This document shows positions 12,292 to 24,000 of a stretch of 64,000 nt of DNA, piece by piece. The stretch is from positions 3,672,871 through 3,736,870 of the forward strand of contig CM040451.1 of the NCBI GenBank assembly GCA_022749755.1, given 5' to 3'. The notes below the pieces were generated by a model, which did no database searches, was not told where the DNA came from, and was given only the letters and a program-made list of their open reading frames with translations. This stretch comes from Azadirachta indica (taxonomy: Eukaryota > Streptophyta > Magnoliopsida > Sapindales > Meliaceae). Position numbers and translations under genes: made by a program. How positions within the stretch are numbered: the first letter of the stretch is position 1; every line of letters starts with the position of its first letter.

Positions 12292-12560
12292 ACTTCTACA
12301 AGGATATTTGTTTGGATTGATATTATTATAGTTCATTCCATTTTTCTCTTCTAATGCCAACATTCTTATTAATATATCAGTAGTGATAGGTCTTACATTG
12401 GATACGTAATCATAAACATCAAAATCAAACACCACCAGATCAGCTTCAACGGTCATTTTATATTTGTCAATCTCGTCTAAAGCAAAGCTATAGCAAATGG
12501 AATTCATCTTGCCAAAAATCACAACTAATTACCACGCAAGTTTGTATTTATATAAGGCAT
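12256..12560. repeat. Conserved 3'-flanking block of the ankyrin/PGG family, copy 1
   Basis: About 300 bp running from the last codons past the stop, also found after the PGG relics at 22256-22560 and 26390-26655. The most constant parts read 'gatttcttcataagaaacta', 'accaacattc' and 'aacaccacc'. On the minus strand copy 1 holds a 96-codon open frame (12232-12522). The other two copies break that frame, so a protein is doubtful. It is either shared 3'-UTR duplicated with the genes or a relic of a convergent gene. Confidence 0.6.
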
Positions 12561-12654
12561 GAATGTCATTGACTTATATGTATAGCAATTTATATTATTA
12601 CTCTTTCCAGCTTCTTATGACTTATTATTGTGTTGCCTTAAATATATAGAATAT

Positions 12655-14865
12655 AAATTAAGGCTTCTTAGCATGAGCTCCATTATTCTCATTATGTTCG
12701 TTTTATTTGAACTATTTCAAGCCTGTCTTTTTAGATTTTCCTTTCAGAACTACAGAGCTGAATTCTCACATTTTGATAAACTCTTCAAAGCAAAACCGTC
12801 TCCTCTTTCTTTTAATTGATTATACAGCAACCAAATTGGTTATTTTGCTTGTTTTTTTAATTGAAACCACAATATATTTATCTAATTAAAAAAAAATTAG
12901 TCTAGTGAAACGGCCAATCATATTTATTAATTCGTAAATTATCTTTTTTCTTTTACTATAAATGTGAGAGAATTCTTCCTTATAGTGTTTATAACAATAA
13001 AATAAATTTAATTGGATGACTTTTCTCAATGCTTTTTATTGTGTTATTGTACCTCAAATTAATGATATTGTAAAATAAATAAATTTATATAATACTTATC
13101 ATTATTAGTGGATTTAATTTTAGTTGGGAATTGAAAAAAAAATTCTTAGTTACCTATCATCAAATAGGGGTATAATAGTTACCTTTTTGATAATTAGAAA
13201 TTTTAATAGACATTTTTTAAAATTATTAATTAAACTAATCAATTTAATATACTAAACCTTAAATCAAGCCTTAAGGACTTACAAGTCCTTTCACTGAGTT
13301 TGAACTTCATTTACTATAAAGTATTAAATAAAAAGATTTGCAAGAAATAAAAAAAAATCTAAGTAAAGATCAAATCATGAATTAAAGAATAACAAATAGT
13401 CAAAATAAAATTAAGGCTCACCTTCTTTATTTTGTAATAGAAATATTTTAATTTTTATCACAAATGTTTAGATATTTATTTCATAATATCTAGATATTTC
13501 TCATAAATATCCTTCTAAAAAATAAATCATATTATTAATTCATAAACTTTTAGATTTAAAATTTATGAGCCCATTTTATTTTATGAACCCAATTTTTATA
13601 TTGGGCGAAATCAACTTTACATTCCATAAATGGATTACCAAAATATAGCCTTTTCTCGTGCTAGTAATGACCAAACAGAATTGCATGTTTTCGAGATTGG
13701 CCAATCGGAATCATATTTTTAGGAGATGTTTCAATCTTGGTTAGTCCCTAGAATTACTCCAAAATGCTTAATTATAGCATGCCTAGTCATTTTTCTAAAA
13801 GCTTGCTAATTTTATTTCACTGATTTGAAGTACAAGCTAAAGTTTCAAGTGCCTACAGAGATGTAGAAATAAAAAACTGATGCAAGCACTTGATTTAGTA
13901 GAATGCACTTGACGAAGAGTAGCATTGCTAAGTGACTCAGAACCTTCAAAACTAACTCTGGAGCTTGGAACACTAATATTTTAGAACGTAGAAAGAGGAA
14001 ACATTTAGTTTCTTTGTGTACTTATTTGTGATTATCATGATTTGATATGAAAAACTGATGATAAAGAAAAATAATGTACCATATTTCACATAGCCGTTAA
14101 GAATCATCAGGATTATGTCTTCAAGTTCATATACAAGACTAGGTTTAAATAAAGAATTGATAATTATATACCTCTAAGACAAAGAAGAGAACAATATTTT
14201 GCAATTAGTAAGAAAATCTAGCATTTGGCACCACCAGATTGGCTTAATATTGCATTAGGACCATTCTACAAATGCAACGAGAGTTACTGTTATTTAAGGT
14301 AACTCTTTCTTTTCATAGATAGTACCAGTACAAGTTATTCATATTAACTTTTTTCACAAAGCTATTGTTACAATGTTGTATTATTTTAATATTAAATAAT
14401 AATCAACATATGTATAAGTTAATAATACAAACTATATTTCATAATACACTTCGATGAATAAATTTTAAGAAGCCAACATAATAAAATGAAAATAGATCAT
14501 ATGACAGTGAAATGATTGTACTAATGATATGGTTTACTATGGTGTAATTCTGTACTTTTTCAAAGCTTCAGGAGATATTCGTTTGCATTAATTAGTAATG
14601 ATTTCTGAATATGTATTTGATTGCTGCACCACAGACTTCATTTTGAATAATTAACAAAGTTTAATATTATTGTACTTTCCTTAATGAAAAGATGTTTCAA
14701 AATGTCAATTGTTATATATAGGAAATGGAAAAGATTTGGATCGAGAAAAGTTGTGCATTGGACTGGTAACAATTTTCATATCAATGGCAGGGATGATGGT
14801 TGTGTTCTCAGCAACAATTTTCATTTTCATCGTAGATAGGCTTGATATTAGAGTAGACTTAGTCT
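12655..14865 (+). pseudogene. Decayed ankyrin/PGG gene relic
   Basis: Pieces occur in the normal order. Leader exon homology at 12655-12780 has lost the donor (the GGTAATT of the 5266 leader is missing). Ankyrin exon homology runs 13725-13752 (end of one exon) and about 13850-14299 (the next), with many stops and indels. A PGG exon fragment at 14722-14850 retains the third membrane segment (VTIFISMAGMMVVFSATIFIF). The PGG motif and first two membrane segments are deleted. It is far more decayed than the neighbours on either side. Confidence 0.75.
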
Positions 14866-14969
14866 CAGAGTCTTATATTCGAACTTTGTTAAATACCAAA
14901 AATTGGAATAAAGATTATTATTGTCAAAATTTAATCTTAATGGGGTAGAAAGAAAAGAAAGAGGTCTTT

Positions 14970-15640
14970 ATTGAAGAGGCTTTGCACCTGAAATAGGATT
15001 AATGAAAATCCAGAAGAATGGGTCTGGGCTTCCAAAAGATGAAGATGCAAAGTGTAAAGAGAAAGAAAGTGTTTTGAACAACCAACTTAAGTCGGTTTTA
15101 GAATAATTCGAAGTAAAACTTTGAACTAAGCAAATCAACAAACAATTAAAACCCACAATCATATGTGATTCGACGGTATGCATATATCCATGGAACCAAC
15201 AGCAAGAAATCAGCTTAATTTATTCACAACAATGGAGATCAAGAATATTCAGAGGTGTTTACAAGTTTAGGATGAACTCAAAAACACTCTAAAAAAATCT
15301 GCCGTGCGCGCTGGTTGTCAACAGCCTTGCATACTCTATCTTCAATATAACTAACTCCTAATAAACTTAACAAACTCTTTGTATTGAATCCTCCCAGCTG
15401 GCACTTCTCAACAGGCCCCCAAATGTGCCTTACAAGCGTTTAAAGACACCTCACAACAATTATTTTTTTAGATAAACTTTGGTAAGCTATATAATTAGCA
15501 CAATATAGGTATTAATAATATCTTTGGGAATAATAAAAGAATAAGAATTCATGTCCTCCAGTGTTTATGTATCAATATAATTACTTATTCATCTATTTGG
15601 CTATTTGAAAGAAGTGTATTATTGTTTACCTTAGTGTCAC
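14970..15640. other. Unassigned, slightly GC-richer stretch
   Basis: It contains 'tgccgtgcgcgctgg' near 15300 and several pyrimidine tracts. It looks like transposon-derived or former genic DNA, but I could match it to nothing else in the window and found no open frame of note. Confidence 0.3.
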
Positions 15641-15649
15641 TTAAACTCT

Positions 15650-16867
15650 TGTTTTGATGATTACAAAATATACTGCTCAATCAAGTCCATGAAAAAGGGA
15701 GATATGCGCAAACAAAAGAATAAAGTTGAAGAATCAAGATACAAGTTTAGGATATTCATTATATATCTCTTTATATATGCTTGTGTACGTTTGTGTTGGC
15801 AGCAATTATGTAAGCTCAAGTTTGCATACACCAACATGCTTTATAAAATTTGTTTGTTAAATTATTTTTCACAAAATCAATTTTTTAATCATCCTACATC
15901 TCTAAGTTTGTGAAAAATATTTCACTTTTGAATTAGAGTTTCTTTGGACCAAAATGCAAGCTTTTGGTATCTAAAAATAGGACCAAAACAAAAATCTTTA
16001 AAACCTAAAAAATGGATCAAATTGTACAGTTTTAAAACCCTGAAAAATAGATTAAAATACAATGTTTTCAAACTTGTCTGAAAATTAGTTTATTTTCAAT
16101 TCAACTAGGTCCACTTGAAGCAAATAGGTCTAGACCGGTTTACCTAAACTAAAGAACAGTGAAAATCATAGGCAGAACAATTGCAAAATTCAATTAATTG
16201 AATTTTGGCATCCAATCAAACGAATTTGGTAAACTGATAGATCAAATTTTTGGAGACTTTTTTCCTTAAATTGGTTTTTGATTTGATCGACCGAATTAGG
16301 CATAATGGTCAACCAAATTGACTCAATTTTTGAAATTTCATGTGTCTAACCGCTAGTTTATTGAAACGTTATTTTGAGCATTTTAACCTTAAATGCTCAC
16401 AAACGTCCTTTAACTTCAAAATCATTTCTTGAGTATACACATTGCAAATCTAACATTCTACACACCTTACTTTCTCCTTTGTAATCATTTGAAAATGTTT
16501 ACTTTGTACTACTCTTCTACTACTTGAAATTGAGTGAAAGAAGTAGGTCATTCACTTGGAATGAAGCACGATTGAATGATTAGTCAGTGAAATGACTGTA
16601 AGGTTTGAAGGAAAACCAAAAATCTCCTTTGGTGTATTTGTAGTCTCGAGTATTTAAGGCTTGTTCATAGTGAAGTCTTCAAGAGAAATTTGATGGAGTA
16701 GATGTAGGTAAGGTTATGCTATAAATTTGGCTTACTTTCCTTTCTCTCTTTGTCTTTTATCTTTATACATTAGTGACATTGTGGTTGTTTTGAAAAGTTT
16801 AAATTCCTTGTAATAATTCTTAGTAACCTAACTCAGTCTCCCATTTAGGTTGCACATTAGCATTTCA
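15650..16867 (+). mobile_element. Copia LTR of SIRE/Maximus type
   Basis: It begins TGTTTTGATGATTACAAA, the usual start of SIRE/Maximus LTRs, and ends CA at 16866-16867, about 1.2 kb in all. Two bases on, TGGTATTGGAGC (16870-16881) is a primer-binding site for initiator tRNA-Met with two changes from TGGTATCAGAGC. TG...CA ends plus a correctly placed PBS make this a 5' LTR on the + strand. No gag/pol frame follows and no second TG-end is seen, so it is a truncated relic. It separates two groups of ankyrin/PGG relics. Confidence 0.7.
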
Positions 16868-16869
16868 AT

Positions 16870-17220
16870 TGGTATTGGAGCTTGGCTTTCCTAACTATGA
16901 CTGTGAATAATCTAACAAGAAAACAATTGTCAGGTTTAAAAAGTCCTAAAAAATTCTCTTGTTTATAATTGTTAAATCTTGTGATTTTAAAAAGATGCTT
17001 AGTAAAATCTTCAAATATGTATCTGGAATGAGTAAATATAGACCAAGAATTTGTCAAACCACCATAAAACCCAATTAACTCTCTCTAATCTCTTGTTCCT
17101 TGATATCTGAATTTTTAGTTGGATTACATCTGCGTTGAAAATTGATAATTGTAGAGAGAATTTTTACAAACCGAATTCAACTCCTATCCCCTCTTGGGTT
17201 ACACACACTAGTATTTCACA
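16870..17220 (+). mobile_element. PBS and decayed internal segment; possible second LTR tail
   Basis: After the primer-binding site come about 330 bp without a long frame. Then 'aattcaactcctatcccctc', 'ttgggttacaca' and 'gtatttca' (about 17172-17218) resemble the tail of another SIRE LTR, comparable to 'ctcagtctcccatttaggtt' at the end of the first. It may be the remains of a 3' LTR after internal deletion, or of a nested element. Confidence 0.4.
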
Positions 17221-18400
17221 ACTGTGTTGCCGGTTAGAAAGTATCACCATAACATGTTGTAGCTTTGGTAACAACAGAAGTAAAGTGGACATTTTGCAAC
17301 TGAGGTTGCAGAAGAAATCTCCACTCTTATTACCTCCATGGATATCAGTCATTTGTGACTTAACTACGTAAATCCTAAGTGTGTTTTTTTCTCCTCTATC
17401 GTACGACTTCATCTATTCTTATTAATTGTGATTATATATTCTCTATTTTTTCTTGATTGGTTCCCACCTAGATTCTCAATGTTGTAAATTTCAGAAACTT
17501 TTAGACACCTTTGTCTTATTTTCTCAATGTTGTCCCGGTTTTCTTTTGCATGATGCCACCGTCTACATATTCGATCAAATTAATTAGAGCAAATTCTCGG
17601 AAGTTAGCGGGTGGTGTTTCAAAAAATTATTTAAAAAAAAAAAAGTATTTCTAGAAACAGAAGATATATATGAGATAGTATATTTTATAAATAATTTTTT
17701 AAACTAATTCATGTGATATTACTGATGATATCTTGTTGTGAATGAGAATATGAGATTATAACAAACAATTAAAAAATTAAAATGATTGAAATTGAGAACG
17801 ATTAAAATATGATAATATCAATTTTAATATACTCATGACGGTTTAGGAATTTTATACTATGTAGTCGACATAAACTTCTTTGTTCCAAATTAGGAAAAGA
17901 TAGGGAAATAGTGTAAATTATTAAAAAGAGAATCTTCTCAATGTTTCATTTTATTAATGATTGAATGATCTACTTATTGCAACATCCTTCAATGAAAATA
18001 CAAGTTGAAATAAATACTTCACTTTTTATTGTTCAATTGAAATAGTTACTTCACCCTTGTCTCTAAATCATTATGTGGCTTGTTATTTACAAGTGTTTGT
18101 GTGACTTGACGATACAGACTGTAAAATTCAATAATCAATGATTAAACTAATTATATACTTCGCCCTTTATTCTAAACTTTCACATAGCTTTTTCTTCACT
18201 TTTGTTTGTAAGACTTGACTATAAAACTGGAAGCACTATTACAGTATTCTAATTTAGATGTCTAGAGGCAATCTTATCTATTTAAAATTATGAAAAGAAT
18301 GCAATAAAAAAGAAGATGACATTTATTAGCTGATTGTTAATTCAGGATACATGGCATGTTTATTTTTTAATTTAAACACAAGCCCAAAACAGAACTCAAA
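17220..18400. repeat. AT-rich spacer with a dispersed repeat (17880-18240)
   Basis: The stretch around 17890-18240 ('ggaaaaga', 'ttcacccttgtctctaaatc', 'gacttgac') recurs diverged at 24710-24985 and again at 25255-25355. No ends, frame or RNA fold are obvious. The rest of the spacer shows nothing. Confidence 0.5.
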
Positions 18401-19374
18401 TGTTGGACCTACAAATCAAAAACAAAACACTAAGTTTAATTTTTAATTTAAATAAAAAGAAAACGACATTCATTGACCCAAGGGAATTTCCGTCAAATAT
18501 ATATATATATGGCCAAGATTAATGTTTCTCCTTTTTTACATAATTTTTATATCAATTGTAAGCTATTAAATCTAAATATGTTGAATAGTTGAAATCACAT
18601 TTAACTATATAATTAATATATATATATATAATTAATGCATATGTTATATACAATCTCAAATATTTGATGTGTCTAAATTTAACGACTTACAGTTGAGGTG
18701 AAAAATTATGTAAAAAGAATGACCATTGATCCTACCCCTATATATTATTATTTTGCATATCTCAAAATCCCGGCCTTTCTCAACTAACTTTGACTTTCTA
18801 TTCTCACTTAACGCCACTATATTACAATTTCGAAAACACCCACTTTCTCTTCTCTCTAGTTCATCATTCCTTACTCTTTCAAGAATTCAGAGCATTGCAA
18901 TTTCCTTTTTCTCCTCACAATATCCTACCCTTACTCTTTCTTCAATCAAGAATTGATAGCATTTGAACTTCTTTTGATCAATCCTTTCGTATGTAACTGT
19001 AATTCTGACGCTACTATTTCCCCTTCAGCTTCCATGCCGTACCACCATTGTTATCATTTCCCACATCAAGAATCTCCTTATTCATATCAAAAATCTGATT
19101 TAGAATCTATTTCTTGAAGATTCTTTAGTTGTTTTCTTCTTAATACAGCACAATGGATCACCTTACTTGATTTAATGAAGTGCAAATAATGTTTGACCAC
19201 AATTTGTGCCAACACCTATAAGAACTGAGATTGATTATTACACAAGAAAGAAAATTACCGACAGAAATCAATAAAAGGACGTATATAACTCTTTTTTAGA
19301 ATAATTCTCTGAATTTTGAAGAAAAAATCATAAACGAAATTGTTAATTTTGGGCAAAGCATTTCATCTAATATC
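18400..19374. repeat. Segmental duplication, block L, copy 1
   Basis: Closely similar to 31060-32201: the same 'ctcacttaacgcc', 'cttctctctagttcatc', 'caatatcctacccttactct' and 'tgtaactgtaattct' in the same order. The pyrimidine-rich part at 18770-18960 looks like a promoter plus 5' leader, but no coding region follows in either copy. Block L is the left end of the tandem duplication that also contains the delta-COP sequences. Confidence 0.8.
18515..18730. mobile_element. Short MITE with about 45-bp terminal inverted repeats
   Basis: The left end (AAGATTAATGTTTCTCC then TTTTTTACATAATTTTT) pairs with the reverse complement of the right end (AAAAATTATGTAAAAAGAATGACC). Relatives are at 31121-31352 and 31377-31583. 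There is no coding capacity, so it is non-autonomous. Confidence 0.6.
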
Positions 19375-19865
19375 AAAGGATGGGTAAAATTGGTTTTAGA
19401 TTAATTTTTAGTAAAACCAAACCGAACTTGAAATATATGAATCATAAAACTGAGCCAAATTAATTTGATCTGGGTTCAAATTTAGTTCTTGAGTTGTACT
19501 TCAGTTTCATTTTCATTTTGAGTTTTGATTTTAAATTTTAAAACTTTTACATATTTTTATACGAGTCTCTCAACTATATAATAAGTGTAAAAAATAAATA
19601 TTTTTTAAACACAATATTTTTTACATAAATTTATGTTAATAATTACAAAATTATTATTTATTTATAATTTATCTAAGTATTAAAGGGTCATATAAAACTT
19701 TACAATTGATTTTCGTTCAAGTTCGGTTCAAACTGAACCCAACCGAATCGATTGGTTTATAACTGAATAAACTAAACTTGGTTTTAAAATCAAACCGAAA
19801 CAAACCTAATAGTTCTGTTTGATTCGATTTTGTTATTTTTAGTCAGGCATTTTGCCTAACCCCTA
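19375..19865. mobile_element. hAT-type MITE 'A' with 8-bp target duplication CTAATATC
   Basis: A 491-bp element ends ...TTTTGCCTAACCCCTA, the usual end of the plant 'TAGGGGTGGGCAAA' non-autonomous hAT family, and begins AAAGGATGGGTAAAA (first bases changed). Exact 8-bp direct repeats CTAATATC flank it (19367-19374 and 19866-19873). The interior contains the typical AACCGAAC/GGTTCGGTT-like tracts. Related copies are at 32202-32703, 33834-34300 and 59131-59855. Confidence 0.85.
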
Positions 19866-19873
19866 CTAATATC

Positions 19874-20640
19874 CTAATCATGCTATCTACTACCATAAGA
19901 CGGAACATGTGTCCCAATGATAATATTCTTGTACTATACGCCACGTTCAATGAGATTCTTTATTAATTATAGAGAAAATTACATGACCACCTTTCCAATC
20001 TTGGGCACTCGATCCAAAATCTGAAAGACTAGATCGCAAATTGTGTTGTGGCTTCAGTCTTGAATAACAATGAGGTGGCTCATGCATACCAGCTTGTAAA
20101 ATCAAAGCTCAATTTTCCGTTGCAGGGATTTATTAGAGAAATATGTTTAGTGAGATATTCTATATATATCAAGCAACGGTTGGGTTAAGAAAGGGGGAAC
20201 TCTGTTTTCTATTGGAACTCCAGCAACATCACTGCCATTGCCATTACCAGATCTTTCAATTATTGAATTCTAGCATTTTCAAATTTTATTTTGTATTTTA
20301 CAAGAAATAACTTAGTTTCTCACTATTATTTGATGTTAATATCTCTTTTGATTCTCATATAACTAGGTGATTTTAAGACCGAAGCATATTTATCTTACTC
20401 AAATTCAATGATGCATTCAAATCTACATTTTGCAATGTATTGAATAAGCTCGATCAAGGTGGAATCAATCCTATCACTAGGGGGCTAGAATGTGAACCCT
20501 ATCTAAATGTGGTTGCCACCAAAGACCACAACTTACTCGGTGATCTTTTGAATATGTTAACAAATTCCCTGTTAACTTCTTTTCTGTTGGATTCTCACCC
20601 TAGAGCCACTGTGGATTAGTTCCACCTAGGATTCACTTAA
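19874..20640. other. Spacer between MITE A and the delta-COP relic
   Basis: No gene seen. A stretch near 20480-20630 ('gttgccacc', 'gttaacttcttt', 'tctcaccctagagccact') is weakly repeated at 32810-32920, in line with the segmental duplication. Confidence 0.4.
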
Positions 20641-20689
20641 GTCTGAAAATTTATTTAATTCTAAGGAAATTGTTTGATATTCTTGAACA

Positions 20690-21659
20690 TAATTGTATGT
20701 ACTAGTAGCTGAAAACCGCACAGAAATAGGGAAGAAAGCCAATGAATCAGCGGGAGGCACAACAAATTCCATTGATCCACTGTAATGTAATAGCAAGATA
20801 TCAGAAAATCATTCATTATCATTATAATAATAAGAATAAGCAATGCAAGAAATTTGAGAAATAAAAGAAATCAACATTCACTCACCTGAGGTTAGAGTTA
20901 TCAATGAGAACTATTAACCATTGCAAGGTGGAATTTCTAAAGTCATTTCTGCAAGTTGCAAGGAATGCTAGTCTTGAATGAAACATATCAAATAAATAAA
21001 TATTTGAAACTACAGAAACTGGAAGAGAGTATCATAATTCGTGAAGGCAATAATAGTATATTCCAAATATTAGCAGCACAGCAATTCATGCTTCTAGAAC
21101 TAATTAACAGGAAGAAAAACGGAATAATGGAAAGGGCACACAATAAACAATACTTGAAACCATAAACATTTAAACAAGTCGTGGTTTCCACAGCAATCAC
21201 TGAAAATATAAAATGAGAATATCAACCTCTTAAAATTTCAAATCTCTTTCATGAAAAAGACAGATTGAAGCTAATTACACTTCAATCCAATACCGCAAAA
21301 CAGAATAAACTCATATTTCTTACCTCCATTCTCCATCAATCTGCCTAACACTTGGTGCCTCTCGAAGGGCTGGAAGAGTAACTGAGAGAACAACGTTTCG
21401 CAGATCAAACATTGATGAAGCTTCATATCAATGCTCACATAAGTTTCATTTCCAAAAACTGAAGCCCAGCAGTTGACTGCAATATATATGCAACCACAGA
21501 TGATTTTAGCTTCTAAACACCAATAATATACGGAGAAGGTAAGTTACGTAAGCATATAAACCACTTGTCAATGGCACCATTGACTCATCTGGACTTTTTC
21601 ATTCTCCACTTCAAAAGACCAACACCAGCCGCATCAGCAGCTTGGCCTGTGGGGAAGAG
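20690..21659 (-). pseudogene. Truncated delta-COP (coatomer subunit delta) pseudogene, 3' exons
   Basis: Co-linear with 36380-37495 of the intact gene, exons and introns included: exon-11 homologue about 20693-20785, exon 10 about 20887-20950, exon 9 about 21328-21475, part of exon 8 about 21571-21659. Introns are retained, so it arose by DNA duplication, not retroposition. One base is missing in the exon-9 homologue ('tcatatcaatgc' for 'tcatattcaatgc'), shifting the frame. The terminal exon is not recognisable. Homology to delta-COP ends abruptly at about 21659, where PGG-exon sequence begins. The missing 5' portion reappears at 30.05-30.95 kb. Confidence 0.85.
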
Positions 21660-22246
21660 CATTATTTTTATGGGAACACAAAGAAATATGCGTAAAGGGA
21701 AAGAAATAAGCGTATAGGGGCAGAAATGGATGAAAGAAAAAACAACAACTGCATCGAGGGGGCAATACTTGTTTCCGCCGTGGCTTTCGCAGTAGCTTTG
21801 ATGGTACCAGGAGGCAACAATCAAGATACAGGGTTTCTTCTTTTCTTTAAAAAGGTTACCTTCCAGGTTTCTGCCATATCAGATGCAATGCCGTTGGCAT
21901 TCTCCTTGACCTCAGTGTCAATCTTTTCAAACATTTTCGCTTAAGCTATGCAGAAGAAGATTTGCTTTGGAGGTTGCCAAGAAAGTTTTATATTGAAAAG
22001 CTGTTACTTCTCATATCACTGCTAGCATTGGTAGTAGTGTTTTCTACAACATTTTTATTTTTGTTCAACAGCAGCAAGTTATGTATTGCTATTCTCGTTG
22101 TCATAGTTGCTCCAACACCACTCTACATATTTCTATTGACCTATAAATATATTCTCCCTTTCGGCAAGAGAACAATCGAACTCACTTCCAAGAATCGTCA
22201 ACATAGCAAGCTCGAGTGTTTTCCCTTATGTCGCACAAATATTTGA
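21660..22246 (+). pseudogene. PGG-domain exon relic fused to the delta-COP relic
   Basis: Matches the last exon of the 7-12 kb ankyrin gene from its 'GAAAGCTTTATTTTTAAGG' region to the C-terminal 'ECFPLC' and stop. The PGG motif (LMVPGG) and all four membrane segments are recognisable. It is broken by in-frame stops near the start (about 21711) and by the stop plus frame change near 21942-21962. No ankyrin exons precede it: delta-COP DNA in the opposite orientation lies directly upstream. Confidence 0.85.
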
Positions 22247-22255
22247 TTATTGTCT

Positions 22256-22560
22256 CTCGTATTGATTTCTTCATAAGAAACTAGACTTCTACAAAGACAT
22301 TTTTTTTTTGGATTCATATTATTATAGTTCATTCTGTTTTTCTCTTCTAATACCAACATTCCCTTTAATATATATCAGCAACGATAACTCTTACATTAGA
22401 TGTGTAATCATAAACAGCAACATTAAACACCACCAAATCAGCTTCAACTGTCATTTATATTTGTCAATCTCGTCAAAGCAAAGCTGTAGCAAATGGAATT
22501 CATCCTACCAAAAATCACAACTAACTCCCGTGCAAGTTTGTATGTTTATATGTATAGCAA
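22256..22560. repeat. Conserved 3'-flanking block, copy 2
   Basis: Homologous to 12256-12560, beginning 'gatttcttcataagaaacta' after the PGG exon. It shows that the PGG relic was duplicated together with its downstream DNA. Confidence 0.65.
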
Positions 22561-22569
22561 GCTCACTGT

Positions 22570-24000
22570 GCTGTGTTTGATTCTAAGCGTTATTTACTCT
22601 GATTATTCTCACCTGTCAACTTTATTTGAGAATTTATATTTTCATTTCATAATAATTATAGCTCTTAAATTACAGTATCATAAGATCAAACATGTCATTC
22701 TTCTTTTTTAATGTTAGACATATTAAGATAAGATAATTTTTTTATTCAATAAAAAATTATTGTATTTTATTTTATGTATGTTATGTTATTGGCGAAAGTC
22801 ATAATTAAGCTACAAATTCTAGAAATAAAAAATTATGGCGATCAGTTGGTTTATTTGCACCATAAAATCTATTTGGAATATTCTTTTACTCCCCAACCAT
22901 TTCCAAGAAAAAATTAAAAATTAAGATTTACTCTACTAACCTTTATAAGTGTCCAAATGACTTTAATTAAAATATTTTTATTATACATCTTAATTTCTTT
23001 TATTTACTCATAAAATATTCATCAAAACCATTACTTTTTTATTTTTAAAATAAAAATTTTATTATTAATTAAAAATAAAAAATTTAATAATACTTAATAA
23101 GGGAAAAGTTCTATACTTTTATGTAATATATATATATAATTTTTTAATAGACATTTAATTTTTTAATTCATCACATTATAATTTTCTATAATGTGTGAAT
23201 AGATTTTAGGATCTAAAATCACATAAAAGTTATAGAATTTATATATTACTATTTATCGTGGAGAAATAGTTGTAAAAGTTAATTATTCTTATTGTGGGTG
23301 AAATAGTGGGCAATGTGGAGCCATCAAAGAAGGAACACATGGAAAGTATCCTGTAAGGTGTGACCACTTCAACTAAAGATGATAACCCAGAGGAGGAGGA
23401 CAACCTCAATGTAGGTGGTAAGCTTAGGCTATGGAATCTTGATGGCCCATGATATAAAGAAACTGCACCGGAGCCCAAGAAAAAAAAAAAAGATTATGAG
23501 GGTATTAAATGCGTTGAGCAGGCATTGCTTAAAAATGATATGGCTAAAAAGTGAAATTGACTAGTATCACATCACCTGTATTCACTAAGGGATGCTTTGG
23601 CCTTTGAGAAAGAGACACACGTGGACAAGCTGCATCAACAGAACCAATGAATGCCAAGAATGCAAATTACACAAGCAGCAGGTGTGTTCCTTTCTTAAAG
23701 AAACCACAAAAGGATTCATGGAGATTGTAAACACGTAGCCCCTACATTCCCCGTGGCCAGGCCTAGTGAATCACATGGGACCTGCATCAATACAACGAAT
23801 AAACAGCAAGTATGTATATAAGTTGCAAGAGAGAGAAAAAGGTAGGGGATTTTTTTATTAAAGAGGAATTATAAGCAAAGAATTGATGTTCTATTTCATT
23901 GAAGACAAAAACTTAATTTATATACAAACTTCTTGTGAGATCAAGAAGGGAAACCCATAAAAAATAGCCAATAAAAAGGACAAAACGGTACTATCCAAAA
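22570..24000. other. Intergenic, partly former genic or transposon DNA
   Basis: 22570-23230 is AT-rich and featureless. 23240-23830 is less AT-rich ('gaggaggaggacaacctcaa', 'cccctacattccccgtggcc') and resembles decayed coding or LTR DNA, but every frame is broken and I cannot name a family. Confidence 0.35.

Noticed and set aside
16870..16881. Possible tRNA-like sequence near the PBS
   Set aside because: Only the 12-nt complement to the tRNA 3' end is present; no cloverleaf.
17135..17412. Overlapping frames on both strands near 17.2 kb
   Set aside because: Lie across an LTR-like tail; no domain on either strand.
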